Shown: positions 12,721-25,300 of the stretch, piece by piece
Layout: each line of letters opens with the position of its first letter
Numbering within the stretch: the stretch's first letter is position 1
Source: Verticillium longisporum
Lineage: Eukaryota; Ascomycota; Sordariomycetes; Glomerellales; Plectosphaerellaceae
Direction: 5' to 3'
NCBI GenBank assembly: GCA_019188255.1
Contig: JAETXT010000003.1
Location: forward strand, 558,001 to 622,000
DNA: 64,000 bases
The notes under the pieces: generated by a model
What the model saw: the letters and a program-made list of their open reading frames with translations, nothing else
Told to the model about the DNA's origin: nothing
Database searches by the model: none
Made by a program: the position numbers and the translations under genes

Positions 12721-15700
12721 ATGGGAGCCGCAACAGGCAACAGCGCCCTTGCCGGATCCCCGAACCAGCACGCCCCGAAGCCATCCTCGACCTCAAACCA
12801 GCCGCGACAGCAGCAGCGACGGCAGCAGTCCACACCGAATCACCACCAAGCCAACAGCCTATCCACAAGTGCTGCGGATGTGACAATGGCGACTCAAGCT
12901 CCGCGTTCGAACGGCATACATACCCATTTGGGCGGCCCGGAGCTGAGCAAGATGCAACGACCGAGATCACCCTTGACTCTCAACCAGCGATCTATTACCC
13001 ACACTGGTCACGAGACTCCCGATGCGCGCCCGTCAAGTGCACCTGGAGATAATCACAAGCAGGATACGGGGCCTGGAGGCTTTGCGCACCATCGCAACCC
13101 TGGACAAGGCAGCAACGGACAGCCGAGGCGACAGCAGCCCAAACCGCTGCTCCTCCGTACAAGGAGCGAGTTTGGCGTTCGACCGAACGAATCTGATCAG
13201 TCAGATGAGGAAATACCGCAATGGGGGGCGAGGCATGGCTTCGACGAGCTCTACGAATCGCAGCAATTCATGGACAAGCTGGCCAACGTAAGTTTGAACC
13301 TCTCTACATGCCTCTCACGGGCAGCCCATCTCAACGGACACACCCTGTATCCTTGTCAAAGCCTAAGAGCTCCTGCAAAGCAAGTGCGATTATCACTTGC
13401 GCGTTGCGAGCGGCGCAAACGAGGAATGGCTGTCACGGTTCTATGGCAAAGCAGGGTTCACCATGTAGAGTTTGGCCTCTGTTTTTCGTTGTCGAACCAC
13501 CCCTACCCCGATGTCCGCACCGCCGGCTGTCATCGGCAATTAGCCAATCCATTGAGATCCGTGTCAAGAAAGACATCGATGCATACTGGGCCAGGGGTTT
13601 TTCGCCGCGAGATGACGTATTTGCTAACGTTTTCTTACAGAACTGGTACATGTACTGGACCGACAAGCGCCACGAGTCGACGGGCAAGCCGAAAGCCTCG
13701 TCTCACGAACTTCAGGACTGGCGCATGCGCGACCGGCTCAAAACAGTGTCAGCTGCGCTTGCTGTGTGTTTGAACATCTCGGTGGAATCGCCAGACCAAC
13801 TGAGAACGAACCCCGGGGCCAAGTTAGAGGCATGGACGGACCCTTATCATCCCGCACCCCAAAAAGCTTTGGAAAACATAGGAAAACAACTCCAGAGCCA
13901 GTACGAAACACTCGCGATCCGGACGCGGTACAAGCAATATCTGGACCCGTCGGTTGAGGAGACCAAAAAGTTCTGTGTGTCCTTGCGGAGGAACGCCAAA
14001 GACGAGCGAGTTCTCCTCCACTACAACGGACACGGCGTACCCAAACCAACCGCGAGCGGAGAGATCTGGGTCTTTAATAAGAATTACACCCAGTACATCC
14101 CCGTCTCGTTGTATGATCTGCAGCATTGGCTGCAGGCGCCGACCATTTTCGTTTGGGATTGCTCTGAAGCGGGCAATATTCTCAACAACTACCACCGCTT
14201 TGTTGAGAAGCACGAACAAGAAGAAGATGAGCAGGCTGCTAGGGACTCCAATTACGAGAAGACAGCTTTTCAGCCATACATTCACCTCGCTGCCTGCGGT
14301 GTCAAAGAAAACCTGCCTACCAATCCTCTCCTCCCTGCCGATCTCTTCACGGCTTGCCTTACAACACCGATTGAAATGGCTCTGTGGTTCTTTGTGCTGC
14401 AGAACCCGTTGAAGACCAACTGCACACCCGAGCAGGCGAAAAAGCTACCGGGTAGACTCCAAGAGCGTAGAACGCCTCTAGGAGAGCTGAACTGGATCTT
14501 CACAGCCATTACGGATACAATTGCATGGACAACCCTACCTCGACATCTTTTTAGGAAGTTTTTCCGACAAGACCTCATGGTAGCAGCTCTGTTCAGAAAT
14601 TTCCTGCTCGCGCAGAGAGTCATGTCCGTCTACGGCTGCCATCCCCAGTCATTCCCCGAGCTTCCGGATACCAAGCAGCACCCGCTCTGGGCGAGTTGGG
14701 ATCTTGCTGTCGACATGGCGCTGGCGCAGCTTCCCATGCTACAAAAGAAAGAGAACGATGGCATCGACTACGAGTATCAAAACTCGACATTTTTCACAGA
14801 GCAGTTGACAGCCTTTGAGGTTTACCTCGCAAGAGGTGACGCCATGTCACAGAAGCCCCCAGAGCAGCTCCCCGTTGTCCTGCAGGTCTTGCTTAGCCAG
14901 CAACACAGGGTTCGGGCATTGATCCTTTTGGGCAGCTTTCTCGATCTCGGCCCTTGGTCAGTGCAATTGGCCTTGAGCATCGGCATCTTCCCATACGTTC
15001 TGAACCTGCTGCAGTGGGCTGCAGCCGAGCTAAACCCTGTCATGGTCTTCCTTTGGACCAGGATTCTCGTATGCGACATCTCCTGGCTGCAGGATCTCAT
15101 CTAGGATATCGGCTACAACTATTTTGCTGCTGTTCTGAAGCCTGCCGTAGCCCTTCCTGTCTCGAACAGCGACGAGCACAAGGCGATGTGCGCCTTCATT
15201 CTTGCTATGCTGTGCAGGGGCTACAAGCCTGGTCAACATGTCTGCAACCAGACAGATATTATGACATACTGTCTTGCCCACCTACAGCACCAGGACAACC
15301 CCCTCCTCCGGCAATGGGCTTGTCTCTGCCTTAGCCAGCTGTGGAACGACCTCCCGGAGGCGAAGTGGCGCGGCATCAGAGAAAACGCCCCGAGCCAGCT
15401 CTCCGTTCTTACCAAAGACCGCTGTCCCGAGGTCAGGGCTGCAATGTTGCATGCCATGACCACATTTATTGGCATCATCGATCTAACGGACGAGGTTGCG
15501 CGTGTCGAAGAATCCATCGCCTGGACGCTCCTGGACATGGCCAACGACGGAAGTCCAATGGTTCGCCGTGAGTTCCTTGTCTTCTTATCTCACTTTATTC
15601 TTCGCTTCGAAAGCAAGTTCATTGTTGCTGCTGTAGAGCAGCTGCAAGAAGAGAAGGAATACCTTCTGTTTCCGCCAGAAATCGACGGCTTGGAGAACAA

Positions 15701-17567
15701 GATGGGTCTGCATTACACCAGGCAGGAGAACCGCAACGTTGATGGAACCATCAAGCCTTCAGCACATGGGTTTGCACACAACACCGTCTTTGCCGCTTGT
15801 TGGAAGCATGCTCTTATGCTAAACGTCGATCCTCACCCTGAGGTCCAGCGCGATGCTACCACCATTGTTGACTACATGCACAACGCGTTGCTCGCGTCTC
15901 CTGTCGGTGAGCATGCCCAAGCGTTGATGGACGACATTCGAAGAAGGGCAAAGCGCGCTTCTGCCAGAAGCCAGCACGCTGCTAATAACAGGCATGGCGT
16001 TCTCGGTGCATCACCATCATCCACAAACGCTCCACTGCCGTCCCCAGGGCTCCTGCGTAGGACCGCGAGCTACCTGTTCACCGGCATGTTTGGAGCGAAC
16101 GGAGCTATGGAGCCCGGGAGAACCATGAACCAAAGCAACCCCGTCCCTTCGTCGCCTGGTCTTCCTCGGAGTGCCTCTCAAAAGTTCCGAGGGCCTGAGC
16201 TGGCTTCCGCTCCTCCAGACCAGATTGATCAGACCAACTACTCCAAATATCACACAGCCGACGAGCCCGTATCTGGCGGCTACGAAGAGCGCAGCATGAA
16301 GGAAGTTCCGTCGCTCCCTCTTCGCAGCACCTTCCTAGATTGGTCTGTAGAATACTTCCGTGAGCCTCAAATGAAGCCGAGTGAGTCGGATGAGCCAGGA
16401 AGCACAGAGTACAACGAGCGCCTTTGGAGAAGGTCTCGCAACGAGACGATTCTCCAAGACACCCAGCCTCTGAAGCAATATGCCGGCAGCCACAAGTGGG
16501 ACAATCAGGTTCGACTTATCAACAATGGCGCCCAACCTGCCAAGATGACTTTCCATCAGTTCGAAGACCAGCTTGCGGTGGCAGATAACGGCAACACCGT
16601 GTATGTCTGGGATTGGAAGAAGCAGTCACGTCTCAGCAAGTTCTCCAACGGCAACCCCGAGGGCTCCAAGATCAGCGACATGAAGTTCATTAATGAGGAC
16701 GATCAAGGTTTCCTTATGACGGGATCCTCTGATGGTGTCATCAGGGTGTACCGAAATTACGATTCAGACGAGCAGGTCGAACTGGCGTCGTCCTGGCGCG
16801 CCCTTACGCACATGGTACCCAGTACTGTAAACTCGGGCATGGTTTTTGACTGGCAGCAGGCGACAGGTCATGTGCTGGTAGCTGGTGACGTTCGCGTCAT
16901 TCGAGTGTGGTCGGCGGCTTCAGAGACGTGTGTCATGGACATACCTGCCAGATCCGGCTCGTGTGTCACCTCCCTGACATCTGATCAAATGACGGGCACA
17001 ACACTTGTGGCCGGATTTGGTGACGGCGCGGTACGCGTATTTGATACCCGTCTCAAGGTCCAAGAGTCAATGGTGAAGAAGTGGAAGGACGACACGGACA
17101 GGCAATGGATCAAGAGTGTCCACATGCAACGTGGAGGTCAGAGGGAGCTCATCAGCGCTAGCCGCAACGGCAAGGTAAAGCTATGGGACATACGCATGGA
17201 CAAGCCCCTTCACACATTCCAAACGACGAAGGACCCACGAGATACTGTGCGCACGGCCAGTACCCATGAGCATTTGCCCGTGTTTGCTGTGTAAGTCTGG
17301 AAGTTCACAATCTCTTCTGATTCCCTACTAACACCGAGTCACAGCGGCACATCGGCCCGACGAGTCCAGGTCTTCAACTTTGACGGTCAAGAGCTATCTG
17401 AGATGGAGCCGTACTGTAGCTTCCTCCAACAGAATCGAGGCCTTCCCATCTCCGCAACGGCTTTCCATCCTCACAGACCCATTCTGGGCACTGCTGCTAG
17501 AGGCGATCATCACATCAATCTCTTTACTTGCGAGAATGCAGAGATGCTACAGCCTCGCTCCTACTAG
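12721..17567 (+). CDS. KOG1: Raptor/Kog1, TORC1 scaffold subunit (in-frame TAG at codon 677)
   Basis: Kog1/raptor presents substrates to the TOR kinase in TORC1 at the vacuole. Exons are 12721-13287, 13641-17290 and 17345-17567, with introns of 353 and 54 nt; total 1480 codons. The N-terminal 180 residues are low-complexity. The raptor N-terminal caspase-like domain follows, with LHYNGHG (His near residue 316) and VWDCSEAG (Cys near 362). HEAT repeats come next (for example AAAELNPVMVF, QDLI and GYNYF), then a seven-blade WD40 domain at the C-terminus ending TAARGDHHINLF. The 3' intron is well supported because it restores the last WD repeat. A TAG at 15102-15104 interrupts QDLI-DIGYNYF, where the family has Lys; AAG to TAG is one change. 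Frame is open on both sides, so I annotate one gene with a probable base error. A true null of an essential TORC1 subunit is unlikely. Confidence 0.93.
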
Positions 17568-18216
17568 CCGAAAGGAGGAGAAAGGATGTGCAGGAGATGG
17601 AGGAGTGCTGGGAATCCAAGGTTCAGATATCGGCAGGCTTGCGCATCTGGTAGATGCGCGACTCTGTACGATCTCTACCACTTGGCTTTGATGTCATTTG
17701 CATGCTGCGGTTGGTATCGTTTGGCGTTTGGGGCACCTGAATGATCATCGCTTGTTGGGGGGAGCCGGCGTCTTGAGGGGCATGTTTGTGCTGCCAGTAA
17801 TAACGTGCGGATTTAATACGATTCTTCAAAACTACACCTCCTGAGTGAAATCAACGTGGCCTGATGTTTACAGGTTGTGCTAGATTTGCTAACCTCACAC
17901 CTCCCCACCTGCCTTCGTAAGCTTCATATTGCAGTGAGGGTGAAGTGCAAGCTGATGACGAGGTTAAACTTAAGCTCTTATCAGATAACAGCTCAGATAA
18001 CGATAGGGCTGGTGGCTCTGCGACCCACCACTGTCCGCGGGGTCGTTGATGTGAATCACCCCGCCATGGAATTTTGAATCATCGCCGAAGAAAGTCGAGT
18101 TGTCGTTAGCCCATTTATCATAAAACAGCGCCAATCCGTCATAGCAGACTCAATCCGACATTCCCCATCCATCAAAAACACAAGAACACGAGTGTCCGAG
18201 CTCTACTTTCACAACC
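17568..18216. other. Intergenic region, KOG1 3' / DPS1 promoter
   Basis: This 649 bp stretch must hold the KOG1 3' UTR and terminator and the aspartyl-tRNA synthetase promoter. A C/A-rich leader precedes the ATG at 18217, whose context (acaaccATGG) is favourable. No gene seen. Confidence 0.6.
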
Positions 18217-20039
18217 ATGGCTGACGCACCCGCCGCCGAGCCCGCGCAGGCCCCTCCGGCCAACGACCCCCCCGCTCCTGCCGGCGAGGAGGGCGGCGAG
18301 AAGCAGTCGAAGAAGGGCGCCAAGAAGGCTGAGGCCAAGGCGAAGAAGGAGGCCGAGAAGGCCCGCCGTGCTGCCGAGCGTGAGGTCGCCGAGGCCGCGC
18401 AGAAGGCCGCCGGCGGTGGTGCCAGCGGTGAGGACCTGGCCAAGGAGAACTACGGCGACGTGACGGCGACGACCAAGGTCGATGCGGAGCGCGTGCACCT
18501 GAAGGACATCACTGAGGAACACATTGGCAAGAGCGTCAAGGTGCGCGGCTGGATCCAGAACTCGCGCATGCAGGGCGCCAAGATGTGCTTCATCGAGCTG
18601 CGCGAGGAGCGCAACTGGGCCGTCCAGGGCGTTCTGGCCGCCAGCCCCGAGGGCAAGCCTGTTTCGCGACAGATGGTTAAGTGGATGGGCGGTCTCGCTC
18701 TCGAGTCTTTCATCCTGGTTGAGGCTGTTATCCAGAAGCCCCTTGACCCGGTCAAGAGCTGCAAGGTTAGCAACTTTGAGCTCCACATCACCAAGTGCTA
18801 CATCCTCGCGCCTGGCCCCGAGGCTCTCGGCATGAGCCTTCCCGTTGCGAACCGTGCCGTCTCCAGCTTCGAGGACGAAGACCCTTCGGTGACGGCCGCT
18901 AAGGCCGAGGCAGAGAAGTCGGTTGAGGCTGTCAAGCAAGGTGTCGAGAACGTCAGCCTCGACGCCACGCCGAGTGCCAGCATGGCGACGCACCTGAGCA
19001 ACCCTGCCATGCACAAGCGCGCCCCCGTCCAGCAGGCCATCGCCGATGTGCGCATGGCCACGCGCAAGCTGTTCGCCGAGTACCTCGCACCCAGAACTTT
19101 GTGCAGTTCGAGCCTCCTTGCCTTATCGGAGCCGCTTCCGAGGGCGGTGCCAATGTCTTCTCCATGCCCTACTTTGAGAAGACCGCCTATCTGGCCCAAT
19201 CACCCCAGTTCTACAAGCAAATTGAGATTGCTGGTGGTCGCAAGCGAGTTTACTGCATCGGACCAGTCTTCCGCGCGGAGGTAAGCTGTACGCCAATGCA
19301 TTATCCAGGACCATACTGATGTCTCTAGAACTCCAATACCCCCCGCCACATGACCGAGTTCACTGGCCTTGATCTGGAGATGGAGATCGAGGAGGACTAC
19401 CACGAAGTCATGGAAATGCTCGAGAAGGTTCTCTTGCACATCTTCCGCGGCATCAAGGAGCGCTGCGCCGAGCAGATTGAGATCATCCGTGCCGTGTATC
19501 CCTCGGAGGACTTCCTTCTGCCCGCTCCCGGTGAGCGCGTCCTCCGCCTCACCTTTGCCGAGGGCCAAAAGCTCCTGCGCGAGGAGGGCCCTGAGGAGTA
19601 CCGCAACGTCTCTGACAATGAGGACATGTCGACGCCGCAGGAGAAGGCCCTCGGCGCCCTCATTCGCAAGAAGTACAACACCGACTTCTTCGTCCTCGAC
19701 AAGTTCCCCGAATCGGCGCGCCCCTTCTACGCTCTCGAGGACCCCGCCAATCCCGCCGTCACCAACGCCTACGACTTCTTCATGCGTGGCCAGGAGATCC
19801 TCAGTGGTGGCCAGCGTATTCACATCCCCAGCGTCCTGGAGGCCAGGTTGAGAACGAAGGGTGTCGACCCCGAGTCGCAGGGCATCAAGGAGTACGTCGA
19901 TGTCTTCCGCAGCGTTGGTGTCCCGCCTCACGGTGGAGGTGGTATTGGTCTCGACCGTGTCGTTGCATGGTTCCTCAACCTGCCTTCGGTGCACCTGGCC
20001 AGCTACTACCCGCGCACACCTAAGCGCCTGCTGCCATAG
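18217..20039 (+). CDS. DPS1: Cytosolic aspartyl-tRNA synthetase (one-base deletion near 19088)
   Basis: Class IIb synthetase that charges tRNA-Asp. The exons are 18217-19280 and 19329-20039, with a 48 nt intron (GTAAGC..CTCTAG). Residues about 28-70 form a Lys/Ala-rich helical extension, which in eukaryotic AspRS binds tRNA. The OB-fold anticodon-binding domain follows (about 90-200: VKVRGWIQNSR, CFIELREE). The catalytic core shows AYLAQSPQFYKQ, motif 2 GPVFRAENSNTPRHMTEF and motif 3 GGGIGLDRVVAWFL, and ends PRTPKRLLP as in yeast Dps1. After FAEYL (19084-19088) the frame shifts: TQNFVQFEPPCLIGAASEGG continues one base out. One missing C restores a product of 591 codons. The QSPQ signature and the ending favour AspRS over AsnRS. 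The gene should be essential, so I take the shift as a sequence error. Confidence 0.95.
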
Positions 20040-20572
20040 AATGTCAATGATTGGGGCATTCAAAATGCTACAGCCCACTTTGTTGTAATGATCAGGAACA
20101 GAGCGAGATGGAAAATAGCAAATGTTGTCAATTGATGAATGCTGATACTGCCTGCGCCACATGAGCTCGAAAGTGAAAGGTGGTTCCCTTTGCACAACCA
20201 CGAAACCGAGGACGACCGTTTCTTTCAATTGCATACACTTGTAATAGTGAAGAAGCCCTAGGCTCGGCCGTCAATCCAACACGCTTTCACGCATCAACGG
20301 TTCATCACTGAACAAGTGGGGTAGGCTTAGTCATTCGGCCTGACTCACACCGAAACGTGCGATTCGAGCAGCGAAGAAGGGACTCCACTCGCCTACATTC
20401 GTACACGTGACCGGGGTTCCCGCCCACACAAACCAAAGGCGCAACCCAGGCGAAAAATCGGAGGTGCCCCCCAAGATTGCGGAAAGGACGTCTATCCATC
20501 CACCCAACTCTCGACATCACCCCCCATCGCCCAGTTACGCTCAGTCGACAGCAAAACTAACAAACCGCAAAT
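20040..20572. other. Intergenic region, DPS1 3' / RPS30 promoter
   Basis: 533 bp with the DPS1 terminator and the RPS30 promoter. A C/A-rich leader precedes the S30 ATG. No other feature is supported. Confidence 0.6.
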
Positions 20573-21143
20573 ATGGGCAAGGTATGTTCAGCCCGATGAT
20601 ACCAGACGATGCCATGATGTGCCTTTGTGCCATCGTCGACGGTCGAAACCACCAAGACAAGCGACACAATCGCTGACTGGTTCGCGAATAGGTTCACGGA
20701 TCCCTCGCCCGTGCCGGCAAGGTCAAGTCTCAGACGTACGTCTTTCCTCGATGAGCACGATGTCCCGATCACCCACACATACTCCGTATCGACTTTGCCA
20801 ACACGAGCGACACGGAGACGGATGCATCAGATGTAATATGCAATGCAGAACAGCCGGACTAACATGGTTTTCTTTTTCCTATTATAGCCCCAAGGTCGAG
20901 AAGCAGGAGAAGAAGAAGGTCCCCAAGGGCCGCGCGAAGAAGAGACTCACGTACACCCGCCGTTTCGTGAACGTCCAGCTCACTGGTGGCAAGCGCAAGG
21001 TACGCCCAGATAAACCTAACGCAGATGTTTCGGCACCCCCCCCCGGGAACATGGCACCCCGGGAACATGGCACGACGCCTGCAGTTCTTGTTTCTGGCTA
21101 ACGCTCCAATCTCTAGATGAACCCCAACCCCGGTGCCGCTTAA
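20573..21143 (+). CDS. RPS30: 40S ribosomal protein S30 (eS30)
   Basis: Small basic 40S subunit protein of 63 residues in four exons: 20573-20581 (only 9 nt, MGK), 20692-20735, 20888-20999 and 21117-21143. The introns are 110, 152 and 117 nt, with donors GTATGT, GTACGT and GTACGC. The spliced product runs [37 protein letters not shown] and ends MNPNPGAA. It has the S30 hallmarks [17 protein letters not shown] and the RRFVNV block. As in other fungi it has no ubiquitin-like fusion. Three introns in a 192 nt coding sequence is typical of fungal ribosomal protein genes. Intron 3 holds a run of nine C and a 16 bp direct repeat. The gene is intact, with no frame break. It is too fragmented to appear as one open frame and was built by splicing. 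Confidence 0.95.
21041..21072. repeat. 16-bp direct repeat in RPS30 intron 3
   Basis: Two back-to-back copies of CCCCGGGAACATGGCA, directly after a C-run, inside the last intron of RPS30. It looks like a recent tandem duplication by slippage. Confidence 0.85.
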
Positions 21144-22313
21144 ACAGCCTCCCACCAACGCATCGATCACGGCTCGAGGAACGTCTTGGTAATGTCATGA
21201 AGGCATGAGGGTTTCGCGCATCGACGAAAGGAAAAGAGGGCGGGGGCTTGTTGGAAACCGATTCAACGCACGAAGCAGGTGGAGAGTGTGACTCTGGAAC
21301 GGAAGTAAACGGTCGCATGGGATGATTCTTTTTTCAACGCTCCGTAGAACGGGGGAGCCAAGGTGCGGATTCAAAGCGAGGTCACACATAACGTCGCCGC
21401 CGCGCTGGGAGCGTTTGGGGCTCGTGGCATCCACCACGGGCTTTTGGACCTCTCACAGGCAGCTCTCCGTCCAGCCTCAGAAGGGTTCGGCGTTGGGTTG
21501 TCGGCTTTCGGGCCGCTTTTTTTGGGAGATAGGGATGAAATGATCTTTTCCCAGCCTTGTTCGCTTGAGATGTATCCATGTTGCAGTGCTCGGCCGTTGT
21601 TTGTATTGTTTTTGTGATGACACAAGAGCATTGCCTCCCTGAAGTGCACGCTACTCGAGGCGACGCTTTAGTGAATGGCTCTGCTCGGGTTGGTCGTAAT
21701 GTATGGCCCAAAAGACTAGACTCATTCCCAGTTTAGAGGTTCAGCTACAACGGCATGTGACAGCCGATCAAAATATTGGTGAACTGGCATCGACGCCGAA
21801 GAGGGCGCAGCCGTCAAGACCTCCAAGTCAACAGTAGAGCCACAACCAACTGGATTCCAGAACTTTGTAATATGAGCATCATGTTGGGGAAAAGGTATCT
21901 CGATGTATGTAGAACGTCCAATCGCATCTCTATCACGCCCACAGAGGGCTGTTACAACGCCAAAATCCCAGGGGAAACATGCCAGCCGCCCGCTCAAAAG
22001 CAAAACCTACGTCGTCCGGTGACCACTGTGACAAGCTCTCAGTTACACCAGGGGTCCGAACGCCAGCTGCCACGCACACGTCTTCCACCTACTGCTAATC
22101 ACCGCGTCGGCGAGAGCCTGTGACAGAACAAACCCACCCACCGCATTACCTACCCTGTATGTCTTATTCCCTGTGATTTGGAGCCCGGCTCCCGTCCCAT
22201 ATCATCATATTAAGCAGAAATACAAATCCTCATCGTTGTCGCGTAAAAGCACTTCAAACTCTCCCTCGTCACACGAACAAGGCGAGAGCGAGTCCATAAG
22301 GTACGTAAACCAC
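21144..22313. other. Convergent intergenic region between RPS30 and areA
   Basis: 1.17 kb between two converging genes, holding both 3' UTRs. No coding sequence is recognised. Confidence 0.6.
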
Positions 22314-25300
22314 TCAGAGACTCATCGTCAGCCATTCCCACTCTTGAGGTCCTGATGCGGGGCCTCCAGGGTTCATCATGGGGCCTTGACCACTCGCGCC
22401 TGACATGCCTAACATGCCACCGTGACCCATTAGCGGTCGTTGCGTCATGCCGAAACTACTGGCCATGCCTAGCGAGCCAGCTGCGGACATCGTGTTCAGA
22501 GGACTAGCCGATGGAACTGACCGTGCAGCTTCGTTGGGAGAACCAGTTGAAGTCTCTGGGCTGTCGACGTCCATGCTGGCAAGTCCCTCGCTGCCTGTGC
22601 TCTTGCTGTGGCGACGTTGGCGTTTGGAGGAGCCGGATGATGAAGCACCGTTGCGAGGCATTGACGCCGCACCGGGGCCCGGAGTGTTCTTGGGGGTGCT
22701 GCAGCGATAGGAATGACGCCCTTCCCGCCAACAGCACCCACGGAGGAACCAGCACTAAAAGTAGTAGGTGTGCTGCCGGCCGTGTTTCCACCAGAAGCAG
22801 GCCCGCTCGCCGGGCTTTCGCCCTCGTTATTCACGCTTCCCGCGCGAACCACGGCAGGTGGGGTTGTTACCTGCGAATTCCCTGGGATAGAAGATATAGT
22901 CAAAGTCGAGTTCTTTCGCGAGACGGGGCCGGAAGCCGTGCTCTTTTTGGATCTCGTGCTGGTACCACCCACAGGGAGGCTGGCACCTGACCCACGGTTT
23001 CTTTTCTTGATGACATCCGTCTTCAAGCTGAGTGGTCGTACAACGCCGTGAAGCTTCAAGAAAAGTCCGCAGGCGTTACAGAGTGGCTGTCCCTCAGGGT
23101 TGCGACGCCATAGAGGAGTCGTTTGAGTGAAACAATTGGTACATGTGGTCGGCGCGCTGCTGTCCCCGTTGCTTCCGGCTCCCTGCAGGTTGGTTGAGGA
23201 ACCTTGCTTTGAACCAAGGGGTGATGAAGGTCGGCTTGGGGCAACGGACGAGAAGCCAGACCTCGTGCCAGGAGCCTCAGGAGGAGAATTGGGGGTTGAT
23301 TGTGCCATGCGATCAAAAGGATTACCGTTGCGAGTGAGATGAGTAGCGGGGGTCGAGGCAATGCGCGGGACCTTTCCGCCGCGCCTGTCTAGTCCCCCCT
23401 GTTTGAAAGACTGCGAATGGGATCGTGAAATGTTACCGCCGTCCCAATCACCGCTTGTGTTGTCGACGTAGTCAGTGGTGGTGCCGCCGATGGTGACTTG
23501 CTTGCGGGGCGGTCCGCCGGGGTATCGAGCAGCCTGGGTGCTGTACTGGCCAGGCAGGGATGGATCCCAGCCGAGCGAGTGGGTGTCATCCATTGCCGAA
23601 GGTGAAAAGTCACTGGGCATCGACAGGTTTCTGTCGGCAAATGCACCGCCATCCTCGTCATCAGAATCCGCACCGAACGAGAACATGTTCTCGTTCGGAA
23701 TAGACACTCCGGGAGATCGGCCAGATTGATCTCCCTGGAAGACCTGTGTGGGGTCGATATGCGCGAAGGAGTTGGGGCCATTGGTGCTGAAGGCGCTCGG
23801 GGGATCAGGCCCGGCGGTAGAGACGGGGAACATGGAGCTGTTGTTGGGTGCGCCGTTGTACATGAATTGTGAGCCCATTTGGTTGCTCACACCTTGGGGG
23901 CCCCAGATCGGAAGGACTGCTGGCTTTGGGTTCGCATATCCAAGGATCCAAAGTAAAAGCTGTCGTTGTCGGGGATGGGATGAGGAGTAGAAACGGCAGA
24001 CGGATAAGCGGAGCCCGGAGGCGAGTAAAAGTCCGCCGCGTTGAGAGATGAAGAGGGCACAGATGACCCACCATACATGTTGGAGAAGTGGTTGTGCGAG
24101 ACCATGGGAGAGGTGGATGGTGAGAAGCTAAAGTTCTGCTGGAAAGGGCCAGCAGAGGTGATGATGTTATCAGTATCCATGGATAGGCCATCGAGGTGGA
24201 AAGGATTGCCCTGTTGGTTGGGGCCCTGCGTCATTCCAGGTTGGCCTGCGGTGTCCAGAGAATACTCATGAAGCTCAGAATCGGCGCGAATATTGGCGGT
24301 AAGGCCGTCGACGTTACTGTTGACAGCAGGCACCTGAGGAGAGAAGTTTGCGGGGCGCTTCCGTGTCTACAGAACATTGTCAGCTCGTGTTCTGCGTACA
24401 ACTAATACAAGACGACGGAAAGGGGGGTTCAGGAGGAAGCTGGAACAGCAAGTAGCCCGAACCAGCTCCGAAACTCCACCGCATTTCCGAACCTGACACA
24501 ACGTAACAAAGAAAGAGGTCGAACACTCACGCGTCGGTCATCGATGCTTGTTTTACGTGTGTGCCGAGGGACATAATTGAACTCATCCTGGGCCCTCTGG
24601 TGATGGGGAGGGAAGGGCACCGATTGAGGGACAAATTGTTGGTGCGCAGCGGCGTCCTTGCGGGATTGGATATTGATGGCAGAGGTGAGCAAAGAATGCG
24701 GTTGACCTGGTGCGGCAGATCTAGACTCATGAGAGTGTCGAGGCGGCGGCGGGGAGGTGGCTGAAGTTGTGGGGATGAGAAATCGACCGGCGTCGCCATA
24801 TTCTCGGAGAAGATGAAGTCATCGAGGTTCATCGGCTCAGGGTTGTTCAAGTTCTGCTCGGACGTTTTCCGCAATTGGGCAATTCCACTCGGTGCGTTGC
24901 CGTGGCTTGAAACTGCGTTGGTCGCCGTCGCAGACTGGCGCACAACCCTGAGGAAGAAGAGGTGGTTAGCATTTTTTCGGACCAGAACAACAGGGTGGAT
25001 GTCGAATGCGCACGTCAGCGCGAGTTCGACGCAGCAAGTCGACATACCTGGATGCTTCCTCCTCCTGCCGCTTTTTCTTCATGTTCATAGCCATCATTCG
25101 CCAGGTCAGATTCTCCATTCGCTCTTGGTTGGGTAAGCTCTGCTTCGTCTTGCTGAAAAACTTCCACACCTGCGTCGCAAGAGGATCCTCCTGCTGGAGC
25201 AGCTCGGGCGTATCGCCGGAAGCCCCCATGACGGCGTCCTCGAAAGGAGGAAAGGCAGAGGATTGGAGAAGTTGGGTGTGCGAAGTCTGTTGGGGTCGCG

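Noticed and set aside
621..15104. TAG readthrough or a reassigned TAG codon as an explanation for the EFR3 and KOG1 stops
   Set aside because: Other genes here (KOG1, AspRS, PPCS) end with TAG as a normal stop, and the window's other breaks are frameshifts, so base errors explain everything more simply.
18172..19014. 280-codon minus-strand frame over AspRS exon 1
   Set aside because: Antisense shadow of a GC-rich coding exon; the sense strand has clear AspRS sequence.
19200..20234. 344-codon minus-strand frame over AspRS exon 2
   Set aside because: Antisense shadow; it also crosses the intron and the stop region without any family feature.
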